From contig CAVOJV010000001.1 of assembly GCA_963696325.1 (NCBI GenBank), positions 67,993-131,992 on the forward strand: a DNA stretch of 64,000 nt, written 5' to 3'. The notes beneath the pieces were generated by a model. That model did no database searches. It saw nothing but the letters and a program-made list of their open reading frames with translations, and was not told where the DNA came from. Shown in pieces: positions 26,970 through 36,475 of this stretch; the first letter of the stretch is position 1; every line of letters begins with the position of its first letter. The translations under genes were made by a program, and so were the position numbers. Source of the stretch: CAVOJV01 sp963696325 (lineage in GTDB: Bacteria; Pseudomonadota; Gammaproteobacteria; Competibacterales; Competibacteraceae).

Positions 26970-29213
26970 TCAACCCTTCCGCGGTCCACGCCGCTTGGCG
27001 CCGCGCCGAGTGGACACGGGTTTATCAGGGGCAGTCAACTCAAAATCGATCTTGCGCTCATCCAGATCTACCCGCATGACCCGCACCCGTAACGCGTCGC
27101 CCAGCCGATAAATCTGGCCACTGCGCTCGCCCCGAAGGCGGTGGCCGACCGGGTCGAAATGATAGTAATCGTTGTGCAAAGCTGTTACATGGACTAAGCC
27201 TTCCACATACACTTCGCGCAGTTCCACGAACAGACCGAAGGAAGTAACGGCGGTGACGATCCCCTCGAAGGTCTCCCCCACCTTATCCGACATGAACTCG
27301 CATTTCAGCCATTCCACCGCATCCCGGGTGGCCTCGTCGGCACGCCGCTCGGTCATGGAGCATTGTTCGCCCAGACTGACCATATCCGGATTGCTATAGG
27401 TAAAATCCTTAGCCTTGCCACCACCCAGGACATGCCGGATGGCACGGTGCACCAGCAAATCTGGGTAGCGGCGGATGGGCGAGGTAAAGTGGGCGTAAGC
27501 TTCCAGCGCCAAGCCGAAATGGCCCAGATTGTCCGGGTTGTAGACCGCCTGAGCCAGGGACCGCAGCATGACGGTTTGGATCAGATGGAAATCGGGCCGT
27601 TCCCGCACCCGCTCCAGCAATACCGCATAGTCTTTGGCGGAGGGTTTGTCGCCACCAGCCAGCCCCAAACCGAGTTCGCCTAGAAAGCCGCGCAACTTTT
27701 CCAATTTTTCGCTGCTCGGTCCCTCGTGAACGCGATACAGACAGGGCATGCGATGGCGCTGCAGGAAGCGCGCCGCCGCAACATTGGCGGCAATCATGCA
27801 CTCCTCGATGAGGCGGTGGGCGTCGTTGCGCGAGGTGGGCACGATGCGCTCGATCTTGCGTTCCGGGCCGTACTCGATAACCGTTTCCTGGGTTTCAAAA
27901 TCGATAGCCCCGCGTCGTTCCCGGGCCTCGTGTAGTACCTGGTACAGCTCATATAGTTCCTCAAGATGGGGTAACAAATCGGCAAACTGGGCGCGGATAC
28001 GCTCGTCCCGCTCCACCAGCATCGCAGCCACGGCATCATAGGTGAGCCGCGCCCGCGAACGCATGACCGCCTCTAGGAAACGCGAACGGATAATGTTCCC
28101 ATCCGTACTGATAGTCATTTCGCAGACCATGCACAACCGATCCACCTGGGGGTTCAGAGAGCACAGGCCATTGGACAGCACTTCCGGGAGCATGGGAATA
28201 ACCTGATCCGGGAAGTACACCGAATTGCCGCGTCGTTGGGCTTCGTCATCCAGGTTGGTCTGCAGCCGCACGTACCAGGACACATCGGCGATGGCCACCA
28301 GCAAGCGCCAGTGCTTGCCGCGGCGCTCGCAGTAAACGGCATCATCGAAGTCGCGTGCGGTGATACCGTCGATGGTCACCAGGGGCAGGCCGCGCAAGTC
28401 TACGCGGTCCTGCCTGGCGAATTCAGGCACCTCGGCGCCGAAATGCCTAATCTCTGCCAGCAACGCGGCGGGCCATTCGGTAGGGATAGCATGGCTGGCG
28501 ATGGCGATTTGTACTTCCATGCCGGGAGCCATGTGATCGCCCAAAACTTCCTTGACCCGGCCGATCGGGCGGCTGTATTTACTGGGTTGCTCGATGATCT
28601 CCACGATAACGATCTGACCGGACTTGGCCCCGCCTTCAGAACCTACCGGGACCAGGATGTCCTGGTTAATACGCTTGTTATCGGGCACCACGAAACCGAC
28701 GCCGCTTTCCTGCAGGAAGCGCCCAACTGCCTGCCGGGTATTGCGCTCCAAAACCTCCACTAAAGCGCCTTCGCGGCGGCCACGGCGGTCGATGCCAGCC
28801 ACCCGCATTACCGCCCGGTCGCCATGCAGCAATTGCCGCATCCGGCGCGGCGAGATGTAGAGATCTTCACCTCCCTCATCCGGAACCAGAAAGCCGTAAC
28901 CCTCGGGATGACCAATAACCCGCCCCTTGATCAAGTCCATTCTGCTCACTGATCCGTAACCGCCCCGCCGGTTACGGATCAGTTGACCGTCCCGCTCCAT
29001 GGCCTTGAGCCGGCGGCCAATGGAATCCATCTCCCAATCATCATCCACTTGCCATTCGTTGCCGAGTTCCTCGGCGGTGAGCGGCATGCCACGCTCCTCC
29101 AGGTACTGCATGATGAATTCACGGCTAGGCACGGCGCGCCCGTATTTCTCCTTCTCCCGTGGGAAATAGGGGTCGAGCTGGCGCCACGAGCGCCCGCGTT
29201 TGATCGTAGACAT
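26970..29213 (-). CDS. rnr: Ribonuclease R
   Basis: 3'-5' exoribonuclease of the RNase II/R family, degrades structured RNA. About 747 aa from the ATG at 29213, which has AAGGAG a suitable distance upstream. Order: N-terminal winged helix (about 20-80), two cold-shock domains (YGFLVPDEGGEDLYI), RNB catalytic domain with ITARDFDDAVYCE (metal Asp cluster) and RFLQRHRMPCLYRVHEGPS, YAHFTSPIRRYPDLLVHRAI, C-terminal S1 domain (GIVTAVTSFGLFVELREVYVEGLVHV) and a basic tail RRGAKRRGPRKG. It is divergent from the tRNA-Leu gene. Confidence 0.96.
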   Translation of the reverse strand: MSTIKRGRSWRQLDPYFPREKEKYGRAVPSREFIMQYLEERGMPLTAEELGNEWQVDDDWEMDSIGRRLKAMERDGQLIRNRRGGYGSVSRMDLIKGRVIGHPEGYGFLVPDEGGEDLYISPRRMRQLLHGDRAVMRVAGIDRRGRREGALVEVLERNTRQAVGRFLQESGVGFVVPDNKRINQDILVPVGSEGGAKSGQIVIVEIIEQPSKYSRPIGRVKEVLGDHMAPGMEVQIAIASHAIPTEWPAALLAEIRHFGAEVPEFARQDRVDLRGLPLVTIDGITARDFDDAVYCERRGKHWRLLVAIADVSWYVRLQTNLDDEAQRRGNSVYFPDQVIPMLPEVLSNGLCSLNPQVDRLCMVCEMTISTDGNIIRSRFLEAVMRSRARLTYDAVAAMLVERDERIRAQFADLLPHLEELYELYQVLHEARERRGAIDFETQETVIEYGPERKIERIVPTSRNDAHRLIEECMIAANVAAARFLQRHRMPCLYRVHEGPSSEKLEKLRGFLGELGLGLAGGDKPSAKDYAVLLERVRERPDFHLIQTVMLRSLAQAVYNPDNLGHFGLALEAYAHFTSPIRRYPDLLVHRAIRHVLGGGKAKDFTYSNPDMVSLGEQCSMTERRADEATRDAVEWLKCEFMSDKVGETFEGIVTAVTSFGLFVELREVYVEGLVHVTALHNDYYHFDPVGHRLRGERSGQIYRLGDALRVRVMRVDLDERKIDFELTAPDKPVSTRRGAKRRGPRKG

Positions 29214-29261
29214 CAGGGTTTCTGCTCCTTGAATGATTGCAAAGAGATCATACTGAGAAGA

Positions 29262-29290
29262 TTGACAGGTGCATGGGGGATACGTATAGT
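29262..29290 (+). promoter_or_regulatory. Consensus sigma-70 promoter for tRNA-Leu
   Basis: TTGACA (29262-29267) and TATAGT (29285-29290) are separated by 17 bp. Transcription would start near 29297, about 37 nt before the mature tRNA. A GC-rich stretch (GCGCACC) follows the -10 box, like the discriminators of stringently controlled stable-RNA promoters. Confidence 0.85.
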
Positions 29291-29333
29291 GCGCACCGAT
29301 TGGCGCTGTCAACGACAGCACGATCATGGTGAT

Positions 29334-29420
29334 GCCGGGGTGGCGGAATTGGTAGACGCGCTAGCTTCAGGTGTTAGTTGGGGAAACCCAGTGGAGGTTC
29401 AAGTCCTCTCCTCGGCACCA
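29334..29420 (+). tRNA. tRNA-Leu (anticodon CAG)
   Basis: 87 nt including an encoded CCA. Acceptor GCCGGGG pairs with CCTCGGC (one G-U). The D-arm region GGCGGAATTGGTAGACGC, anticodon arm GCTAGCTTCAGGTGTTAG (anticodon CAG), a long variable arm typical of class II tRNAs and T-arm GGTTCAAGTCC are all present. The anticodon arm is identical to that of E. coli tRNA-Leu(CAG). It is transcribed from the promoter at 29262 in the gap between rnr and purA, against both. Confidence 0.96.
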
Positions 29421-29541
29421 TTACCATCAAATTTTGATTATCTCCCCCCCCAAGCCGACTCAAAGACTTTCACCTCAACTGCCTGGGCAGCGCAGTCCAT
29501 GACTAGCGCGCCCCTAGAACGGCATGACCCCGCGCCGAAAG

Positions 29542-30837
29542 CTATCCGCCAAAGGGATCTTTCAGAACGATGGTATCAGCCCGATCCGGACCCGTCGAAA
29601 TAATGTCGATGGGCGTCTCGGTGACCGCTTCGATACGTTTTAGATAATCCTGGGCGTTGCGGGGCAGCTCAGCATAAGAGCACACGCCCAAGGTGGATTC
29701 CCGCCAGCCTAGCAACTCTTCATAAACCGGCTCGCAAGCCTCGAAGGCCTCGGCGCCGATTGGTGGGGCCGACACGTCGGTACCATCGCAGCGGTAACCC
29801 ACGCAAAGGCGAATGCTATCCAACCCGTCCAACACATCCAGCTTGGTCACGCACAAACCGGTAACGCTGTTGTTCTGGATAGAGCGCCGTAAAGCCACCG
29901 CGTCGAACCAGCCACAGCGCCGCGGACGACCCGTGGTGGCGCCGAATTCATTCCCGCGCGTGGAGAGATAGGCGCCCATTTCATCGAAGAGTTCGGTGGG
30001 AAAAGGACCGGCGCCTACCCGCGTGGTGTAGGCCTTGGTAATGCCCAGCACATAATCCAGATAGCGAGGCCCTACGCCGGTGCCAGTGGAGGCACCACCA
30101 GCGGTGGTATTGGATGAGGTAACATAAGGATAGGTGCCGAGATCGATATCCAGCAGAGCTCCCTGCGCGCCCTCGAATAGCACGCTGTCGCCGCGCCGGT
30201 GATGTTGATCCAGACGTTCGGTGATGTCCCCCACCAGGGGGAGCAACCACTCGGCCATAGCCAGGGTTTCGTCCAGCACTTTCTGGAACTCGACCGGCTC
30301 GGTATGAAAATAATATTTCAAGACAAAGTTGTGATAATCCAGCACCTCGCCGAGCTTGGCGGCGAAACGCTCACGATGGAACAGGTCGCCGAGCCGCACC
30401 GCGCGCCGCGAGACTTTATCTTCGTAAGCAGGGCCAATGCCACGCCCGGTGGTGCCGATGGCCCGCGCGCCACGCGCTTTTTCACGGGCCAGATCCAAGG
30501 CGACATGATAGGGCAGGATAAGGGGACAGGCCTCGCTGATCTTTAGCCGTTCGCGCACCTGCACACCCCGTTGCTCCAAGGTCTGGATCTCCTCTTGCAG
30601 GGCAACTGGTGATAATACCACGCCATTGCCAATCAGGCACTCTACGCCGGCGTGCAAAATGCCCGAGGGAACCAAGTGCAGAACTGTCTTGACGCCGTCG
30701 ATCACCAGGGTGTGGCCGGCATTGTGACCGCCTTGAAAGCGCACCACCGCAACGGCGCGCTGGGTGAGCAAGTCCACTATCTTGCCTTTGCCTTCATCGC
30801 CCCATTGGGCGCCAATTACGACTACATTCTTACCCAT
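29542..30837 (-). CDS. purA: Adenylosuccinate synthetase
   Basis: Converts IMP and aspartate to adenylosuccinate with GTP, first committed AMP step. 431 aa from ATG 30837. MGKNVVVIGAQWGDEGKGKIVDLLT (catalytic Asp and P-loop), GGHNAGHTLV, GIGPAYEDKVSR, FEGAQGALLDIDLGTYPYVTSSN, TRVGAGPFPTEL, GATTGRPRRCGWFD and STGPDRADTI are all family motifs. A GTG at 30849 is less likely because the family starts at MGKN. It follows hisZ in the same direction. Confidence 0.97.
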   Translation of the reverse strand: MGKNVVVIGAQWGDEGKGKIVDLLTQRAVAVVRFQGGHNAGHTLVIDGVKTVLHLVPSGILHAGVECLIGNGVVLSPVALQEEIQTLEQRGVQVRERLKISEACPLILPYHVALDLAREKARGARAIGTTGRGIGPAYEDKVSRRAVRLGDLFHRERFAAKLGEVLDYHNFVLKYYFHTEPVEFQKVLDETLAMAEWLLPLVGDITERLDQHHRRGDSVLFEGAQGALLDIDLGTYPYVTSSNTTAGGASTGTGVGPRYLDYVLGITKAYTTRVGAGPFPTELFDEMGAYLSTRGNEFGATTGRPRRCGWFDAVALRRSIQNNSVTGLCVTKLDVLDGLDSIRLCVGYRCDGTDVSAPPIGAEAFEACEPVYEELLGWRESTLGVCSYAELPRNAQDYLKRIEAVTETPIDIISTGPDRADTIVLKDPFGG

Positions 30838-30902
30838 TTTAATTTCCACATTTTTGTCTTAAACATTTGCGCAGGTCCCTGTGAACAGGGGAGATTGCCA
30901 TC

Positions 30903-32057
30903 TCAGGCTGGCAGGGGCATCACTGTCCAGGCTTCTCCTTGCCTGACCAGTACCCAATCACAACCCAATGCACAGGGTCCCGGCTCTGCGCCTGGAAGAG
31001 CGCGAATAACCCGCTCGCCAGCGCTTCGCAAGACGCCCACGTATGCATCCAGCTCAGGATCATCCAACGCGGGTGCATAAATCGCCCGCCGGGGAGGCAA
31101 CCCTGCACTGGAGCCCAATGCCAGCAGGGTACGCAGATCGGCGCTGAAACCGGTGGCAGGTCGTGCGCGTCCGAATAGCTCACCGATCTCGTCATACCGG
31201 CCACCCTGGGCGACCGCCTGGCCGTATCCCGGCACATAGGCGGCGAATATCAAGCCGGTGTGATAACGATAACCCCGCAGTTCGGCAAGATCGAAATTAA
31301 TGTGCGTAGCCGGCACCCGCTGCCGCAGGGCCACCGCGAGCCAATGAAGCGTCTCCAACGCCCGCCGGAGCTCGGGATCTGCCGTTCCCAGCAGCCGCCC
31401 GGCCACCGTCAGCACGTCCTCGCCACCATTCAGCTCGGCCAAAGCCAAGAACCTGTCTCGCAATGCCGACGGCAAAGCATAATCGGCCAATTGCTGGCGA
31501 ATCTCTGGCAGTGCCTTCCGTTGCAACGCCTCGAACAGAAGTCCCTCCTGCCGCCAGTTCAACCTGGCTTGCCGCGCCAGGTTACGGAAGATGGCCACAT
31601 GGCCCAGATCCAGATGAACATCGGTCACGCCCGCTACAGCCAGGGTTTCGAGCATGAGGCCCAACACTTCTAGATCGCTCTCATAGCCGGCGTGTCCATA
31701 CAACTCGGCGCCCACCTGCAGCGGGCTGCGGGAACCACCAAACCCATCGCCGCGGGTGCGTAGCACGGTGCCTAAATAGCAAAGCCGGGTCGGCCCCTCA
31801 CCTTTCAAATGACGGGCATCGATACGAGCCACCTGGGGCGTCATGTCGGCCCGCACACCCATCATCCGCCCGCTGATCTGGTCGGTAAGTTTGAAGGTCT
31901 GGAGATCTAAGTCGTTACCGGTGCCAATCAACAGGGATTCGAGAAACTCGATGAACGGCGGAATGACCTGGTCATAACCCCAACTATCATATACATTCAG
32001 CAGATCGCGGCGAAGACGCTCCAACCGGCGCGCCACTGGCGGCAGGATTTCCTTCAA
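30903..32057 (-). CDS. hisZ: ATP phosphoribosyltransferase regulatory subunit
   Basis: 384-aa HisRS-like paralogue that lacks tRNA charging activity and activates the short form of HisG, the first enzyme of histidine synthesis. HisRS-like motif 2 MMGVRADMTPQVARID, CYLGTVLRTR and the motif 3 region RGYRYHTGLIFAAYVPGYGQAVAQGGRYDEIGELFG are visible. The anticodon-binding domain of true HisRS is reduced. Its presence predicts a short HisG elsewhere. HisZ between DUF2065 and purA is a common arrangement in non-enteric gammaproteobacteria. Confidence 0.94.
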   Translation of the reverse strand: MKEILPPVARRLERLRRDLLNVYDSWGYDQVIPPFIEFLESLLIGTGNDLDLQTFKLTDQISGRMMGVRADMTPQVARIDARHLKGEGPTRLCYLGTVLRTRGDGFGGSRSPLQVGAELYGHAGYESDLEVLGLMLETLAVAGVTDVHLDLGHVAIFRNLARQARLNWRQEGLLFEALQRKALPEIRQQLADYALPSALRDRFLALAELNGGEDVLTVAGRLLGTADPELRRALETLHWLAVALRQRVPATHINFDLAELRGYRYHTGLIFAAYVPGYGQAVAQGGRYDEIGELFGRARPATGFSADLRTLLALGSSAGLPPRRAIYAPALDDPELDAYVGVLRSAGERVIRALPGAEPGPCALGCDWVLVRQGEAWTVMPLPA

Positions 32058-32142
32058 TGCCCTCGGGCAACAGCCAACGGTCTTCCATCTTCATGAAGAT
32101 CAACCCGCGCAACTTATTGGCAGCAGCGCGCAACCGCTGCCG

Positions 32143-32331
32143 TCAACGGATCACATACAACACGAGCAGCCCTGCCAGCATGCTGCCCAAACCGACCAGT
32201 CGCAGGACGCGATCCTCCATTTGGGTCATTTGCAAGAGCGCCTGACGTATGCCGCTTGGATTTAAAAACGGCAATATCCCCTCCACCACCAGCATCAACC
32301 CAAAAGCCGCAAGCAGATCATGCCACATCAT
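32143..32331 (-). CDS. DUF2065 small membrane protein
   Basis: About 62-aa inner-membrane protein (YjeT family) with two spans separated by a loop: WHDLLAAFGLMLVVEGILPFLNPSGIRQALLQM then RVLRLVGLGSMLAGLLVLYVI. Encoded directly after hflC as in E. coli, and function unknown. An in-frame TTG at 32340 is also possible, but ATG at 32331 (or the next codon) fits the family length. Confidence 0.88.
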   Translation of the reverse strand: MMWHDLLAAFGLMLVVEGILPFLNPSGIRQALLQMTQMEDRVLRLVGLGSMLAGLLVLYVIR

Positions 32332-32399
32332 GTCATCCAAAAAAATACGGGCGGGAGAATGATCCCGCCCGACGGCGTATTCAAATCCACCTGCCCGGT

Positions 32400-33269
32400 T
32401 TACTCCTGACCTTTAAAATACCGAAAGAACGGCGATTCCGGCTGTAGCACCAAGATATCATCTTTGCTGGAAAAAGCACCTCTGTAAGCATTGAGGCTAC
32501 GATAAAAGCCAAAAAAATCAGGATTTCTACCATAGGCTTTGGCATAAATCTCAGCGGCACGGGCATCACCCTCGCCACGAGTACGCTCGGCATCCCGATA
32601 AGCTTCAGCAAGGATAACAGTGCTTTGACGATCCGCATCGGCGCGAATCCGTTCTGCAGCTTCCGCGCCACGGGAACGGAAATCCCTGGCTACTCGCTCG
32701 CGTTCGGCACGCATCCGCCGGAATACTGAACTACTCACCTCATCAGGCAAATTGATGCGCTTGATGCGTACATCCAGCACATCGATACCCAACTGCTTTG
32801 CCTCACGGCTGGCGATGGTGGAGAGGATCTCCATGATTTGCTTGCGATCCCCTGACACCACTTCCTGGAGTGTGCGTTTGCTGAACTCGCTGCGCAAACC
32901 ATCCTTGATGATCTGATCCAGGCGCAAATTAGCGCGATTGGGATCGCCGGCCACCGCGGTGTAAAAGCGACCTACGTCGGCGATACGCCATATAACGAAG
33001 GAGTCGACGATGACATTTTTCTTCTCTGCCGTTAAAAACCGCTCGGGATCGGTGTCCAGGGACTGAACGCGGGCATCGTACTTGCGCACATTATTAATGA
33101 AGGGAACCTTAAAATGCAGGCCAGGATCGTAATTTGCCTCCACGATCTCGCCCAAACGAAAACGGATGGCGGTCTGAGTTTCATCCACGGTAAACACGGC
33201 CAGAGAGCCAAGGATCACTACGGCAGCCACGGCGCCAAACAGAACATTCCTGGACATGGGTATGTTCAT
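32400..33269 (-). CDS. hflC: HflC, modulator of FtsH protease
   Basis: 289-aa band-7/SPFH protein anchored by one N-terminal span (VLFGAVAAVVILGSLAVFTV) with the SPFH domain in the periplasm. It forms a large cage with HflK around FtsH. SPFH features: ETQTAIRFRLGEIV, DPGLHFKVPFINNVRKYDAR, VDSFVIWRI and GIDVLDVRIKRINLPDEV, followed by a coiled coil RVARDFRSRGAEAAERIRADADRQ. Overlaps hflK by 4 nt. Confidence 0.95.
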   Translation of the reverse strand: MNIPMSRNVLFGAVAAVVILGSLAVFTVDETQTAIRFRLGEIVEANYDPGLHFKVPFINNVRKYDARVQSLDTDPERFLTAEKKNVIVDSFVIWRIADVGRFYTAVAGDPNRANLRLDQIIKDGLRSEFSKRTLQEVVSGDRKQIMEILSTIASREAKQLGIDVLDVRIKRINLPDEVSSSVFRRMRAERERVARDFRSRGAEAAERIRADADRQSTVILAEAYRDAERTRGEGDARAAEIYAKAYGRNPDFFGFYRSLNAYRGAFSSKDDILVLQPESPFFRYFKGQE

Positions 33270-34480
33270 TGACGGATCTCCCGTTCCCGGCTGTTATCGC
33301 GCTGCCTTGCCATGTCTCCACCGTCTACCGGCGCAGGCGCCTGCTCAACCGTTGGCAACCCGCCGGCCTCTCGCGGAATATCCTCACGGCTCCGCTGAAT
33401 GAGCTTATCGAATGGCAGGTAGAACAGGTTATTGCTGTCCTTGACATCTACCAGCACCTTGCTGGTTTTGACCAGTATGGACTCCATGGTTTCCAGATAA
33501 AGCCGTTCGCGGGTTACCACGGGAGCCTTCTGATACTCGGTAAGCAGTTGCTCAAAGCGGCTGGCCTCACCCTCGGCCTTGGCGATGACTTGGTCCTTGT
33601 AGGCCGCGGCCTCCTGCAAACGCCGGGCAGCCTGGCCACGAGCCTTGGGAATAAACTCATTGGCATAAGCCTCGGCTTCATTTTTCAGCCGCTGCTCATC
33701 CTCGCGGGCCTTGATGGCATCGGCAAAGGCATCCTGCACCTCTTCCGGGGGCTGAGCATCTTGCAGATTGACATTAGTTAATTGCAAGCCAGTTCCGTAT
33801 TGATCCAGAATAGACTGGGCCAGGTCCTTGACATTGGCCACAACGTCGCTGCGCCCCTCGGTGAGCACGAAATCCATGGAGCTCTTGCCAATCGTCTCAC
33901 GGACAGCGCTCTCAATGACTTCGCGCAGTGTGGCCCCAGGATCCAGGACATTGAAGAGATAAGCCCGCGGATCCTTGATCTGATACTGCACGGAGACGCG
34001 GACGTCGACGATATTCTCATCCTGGGTAAGCATCAACGCCTCCCGGGGCACCGAAGAACGGCCGGTCGACTGCCGGCCTCCCGCGGTACGGTAGCCGATT
34101 TCCTCGGCGCGCCGCTGCTCCACATCGACGACTTCAACCCGTTCAAAAGGAAAGGGAATGCGCCAGTGGGGCCCGGGCAGGGTGGTATCCACATAGCGGC
34201 CAAAGCGCAGCACCACGCCACGCTTACCTTGATCGACAATGTAAATACCCGACAGAACCCAGCCAATAAACACGATGGCAACGATCACCCAAACACCAGC
34301 GGAACCGGAACGCCAAGGCCAGCCAGCCCCGCCACCACCGCCGTCACCCTTGCCGCCAAACAACCTGCTAAACTTATCGGATAGCTTACGGATGATTTCA
34401 TCCAGATCAGGCGGCCCTTGGTTGCGACCATTCCCGCCCCAGGGATCCCGGTTATCACCTCCCGGTTCGTTCCAGGCCAT
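33266..34480 (-). CDS. hflK: HflK, modulator of FtsH protease
   Basis: About 404-aa SPFH protein, partner of HflC. The Gly/Asn/Pro-rich N-terminus is followed by one membrane span (VWVIVAIVFIGWVLSGIYIV, about 65-85), the SPFH domain (DQGKRGVVLRFGRYVDTTLPGPHWRIPFPFERVEVVDV; NIVDVRVSVQYQIKDPRAYLF) and a long coiled coil. ATG 34480 (MAWNEPGG) is chosen because GGAG lies six bases before it. The start at 34492 lacks a good site. Part of the hfq-hflX-hflKC operon. Confidence 0.95.
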   Translation of the reverse strand: MAWNEPGGDNRDPWGGNGRNQGPPDLDEIIRKLSDKFSRLFGGKGDGGGGGAGWPWRSGSAGVWVIVAIVFIGWVLSGIYIVDQGKRGVVLRFGRYVDTTLPGPHWRIPFPFERVEVVDVEQRRAEEIGYRTAGGRQSTGRSSVPREALMLTQDENIVDVRVSVQYQIKDPRAYLFNVLDPGATLREVIESAVRETIGKSSMDFVLTEGRSDVVANVKDLAQSILDQYGTGLQLTNVNLQDAQPPEEVQDAFADAIKAREDEQRLKNEAEAYANEFIPKARGQAARRLQEAAAYKDQVIAKAEGEASRFEQLLTEYQKAPVVTRERLYLETMESILVKTSKVLVDVKDSNNLFYLPFDKLIQRSREDIPREAGGLPTVEQAPAPVDGGDMARQRDNSREREIRQ

Positions 34481-34545
34481 GATGTACTCCAAGCAGTTAA
34501 AAAACGAGTGATCTTAGGGGACCAGGACAACCCCTGCAAGAATTA

Positions 34546-35835
34546 TCAGGATACCAACCGCATCCATTCTTCCCTAAAACCATCCTGACCACAAAGCTGC
34601 TTAAGGTTTTTCTGAGATGTCTGCACTTCGATCAACCAATGGCCATCCGAATTCAGTTGCTCCGTGATAACTGCACCGAGGCTGAACAATCTCGCTCGTA
34701 AGCGCCCTTCCTGCGGAGGCAATCGAACCCAACCGTGCACTGAATCACTATGTACCCGCTCGGCAATGGCCTCCAACAGGAGATCCACGCCCACGCCGGC
34801 GACTGCCGAAACCCATACGGCGCGAACTTGCCCGCTGGCATCCCGCTCTACCCGAGGCAATTCTTCCAGCAAGTCAATTTTATTGAACACCTGCAGCCGC
34901 GGCACTGAACCTGCACCGATTTCATCCAGCACTCTATTGACCTGTTCGGCATATTCACGATGCTCAACGGAGCTAGCATCGATCACCTGCAACAGCAACC
35001 TCGCCTCACAGGTCTCTTGCAGGGTGGAACGAAAAGCGACAATGAGTTCATGAGGCAAATGGCTGATGAAACCCACGGTGTCGGCTACCACCACCGGACC
35101 GGCAACGGGTAATTCCAAGCGCCGCAAGGTGGGGTCCAACGTGGCGAACAAGTGATTGGCAGTGTAGACACCGGCGTTAGTTAACTGGTTAAACAGGGTT
35201 GATTTACCGGCATTGGTATAGCCCACCAAGGAAACCGTGGGAATATCCGCCTTACGCCTGGAGTGGCGGCCCTGGCCACGCTGGCGACCCACTTTCTGTA
35301 GGCGCCGGTTGATTTGCTTGATGCGCTCGGCAAGCAGCCGGCGGTCAGTCTCCAACTGGGTCTCACCTGGTCCTCGCAACCCAATGCCGCCCTTTTGTCG
35401 CTCCAAGTGAGTCCAGCCGCGGACCAACCGAGTACTCATATGGTTCAGCTGTGCCAACTCCACCTGCAACTTACCCTCGAAACTGCGGGCGCGCTGGGCA
35501 AAGATATCCAGTATTAAACCTGTGCGATCGACCACGCGACATTGTAGTAAAGATTCGAGGTTGCGCTCCTGACTGGGCGACAACAGATGATCGACGATGA
35601 CCAGCTGCGCCCCAAGTTGTGCAACTGCAAGCCTCACTTCCTCGACCTTGCCGCTGCCCATAAAAAACCGTGCATCCGGATTGCGGCGACTGCCTGTAAC
35701 CAAACCAACATGCAGAGCGCCAGCCGCAGCTACCAGTTCTTGGAACTCGGCAATTGCCCGCGTTTCTTGAACCTCGCCACCTAATGCTAAATGCACCAAG
35801 ACGGCTCGTTCGCCGTTTTGTGGACGCTCAAACAA
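34546..35835 (-). CDS. hflX: GTPase HflX (ribosome rescue)
   Basis: 429-aa GTPase that splits stalled or heat-damaged ribosomes. N-terminal HflX domain with EFQELVAAAGA, FMGSGKVEEVRL, VIVDHLLSPSQERNLE, RVVDRTGLILDIFAQRARSFEGKLQVELAQL and the Gly-rich GGIGLRGPGETQLETDRR. G domain: G1 GYTNAGKST, G3 DTVGFISHLPHEL, G4 NKIDLL. C-terminal beta domain present. It starts 35 bp after hfq. Confidence 0.96.
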   Translation of the reverse strand: MFERPQNGERAVLVHLALGGEVQETRAIAEFQELVAAAGALHVGLVTGSRRNPDARFFMGSGKVEEVRLAVAQLGAQLVIVDHLLSPSQERNLESLLQCRVVDRTGLILDIFAQRARSFEGKLQVELAQLNHMSTRLVRGWTHLERQKGGIGLRGPGETQLETDRRLLAERIKQINRRLQKVGRQRGQGRHSRRKADIPTVSLVGYTNAGKSTLFNQLTNAGVYTANHLFATLDPTLRRLELPVAGPVVVADTVGFISHLPHELIVAFRSTLQETCEARLLLQVIDASSVEHREYAEQVNRVLDEIGAGSVPRLQVFNKIDLLEELPRVERDASGQVRAVWVSAVAGVGVDLLLEAIAERVHSDSVHGWVRLPPQEGRLRARLFSLGAVITEQLNSDGHWLIEVQTSQKNLKQLCGQDGFREEWMRLVS

Positions 35836-35870
35836 CCAGCAACTCCCTGGTAACGATGCGCATTCTCGAG

Positions 35871-36122
35871 TTACGAACGATCATCTTCAACGTCATTCTC
35901 ATCGACCAAGTGCAGGTGTACATTACGTGCTGGAACTACGGTGGAAATAGCATGTTTATAAATCATTTGACTAACGCTGTTTTTAAGCAACACGACAAAT
36001 TGATCAAAGGATTCAATTTGCCCCTGCAGCTTGATCCCATTCACCAGGTAAATCGACACCGGAATTCGTTCTTTACGCAACGCGTTTAAGAAAGGCTCTT
36101 GGAGCGAATGGCCTTTTGCCAT
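35871..36122 (-). CDS. hfq: RNA chaperone Hfq
   Basis: 83-aa Sm-like hexameric RNA chaperone for sRNA-mRNA pairing. AKGHSLQEPFLNALRKERIPVSIYLVNGIKLQGQIESFDQFVVLL (Sm1; distal and proximal face residues Q8, D9-equivalent E, F42 region) and YKHAISTVVP (Sm2, proximal YKHA) are intact. The acidic C-terminal tail is short (DENDVEDDRS). It is preceded by a long leader and an AT-rich promoter. Confidence 0.97.
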   Translation of the reverse strand: MAKGHSLQEPFLNALRKERIPVSIYLVNGIKLQGQIESFDQFVVLLKNSVSQMIYKHAISTVVPARNVHLHLVDENDVEDDRS

Positions 36123-36475
36123 GGAGGTTCTCCCTTATTCTTATGGGGTTGTTAAAGCGGCACTAAAGACTACCCAGACTCTCTACTTAGCGCATCCCGG
36201 CTGCAGCCGTGGTTACCCCAGACTATTCTGGGATCTAAAAAACTGGGAACCACGATGCCGAATCTTAAAAAAACTCACACTACCGTTTCCAAGCAACAAA
36301 TTAGGAGCTGCCACATTATAAAGGAATAACTTATAGTGATAATAATTTTCAATTTTAATTTAACAATTTAAATTAGAATATACATACTAAAGCACTTTGA
36401 GGTTTACCAGAATAAATCGCAATGCCAGACTGTCTCTTTCGATTGATACCCTTAATAATAAAAGTGTAGCACACG
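36123..36475. other. AT-rich gap between miaA and hfq
   Basis: 353 bp without a gene. It holds the hfq promoter (36315-36342), the long hfq leader and, upstream of the promoter, an A/T-only stretch (about 36343-36400) that looks like an UP element. No clear terminator for miaA was seen. Confidence 0.7.
36315..36342 (-). promoter_or_regulatory. Promoter for hfq with UP-like A/T tract
   Basis: On the minus strand a perfect TATAAT (36320-36315) is preceded, at 16 bp spacing, by TTATCA (36342-36337), four of six matches to the -35 consensus. Upstream, 36343-36380 is almost entirely A/T. The predicted start near 36308 gives a leader of about 185 nt before the hfq ATG. Confidence 0.65.
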
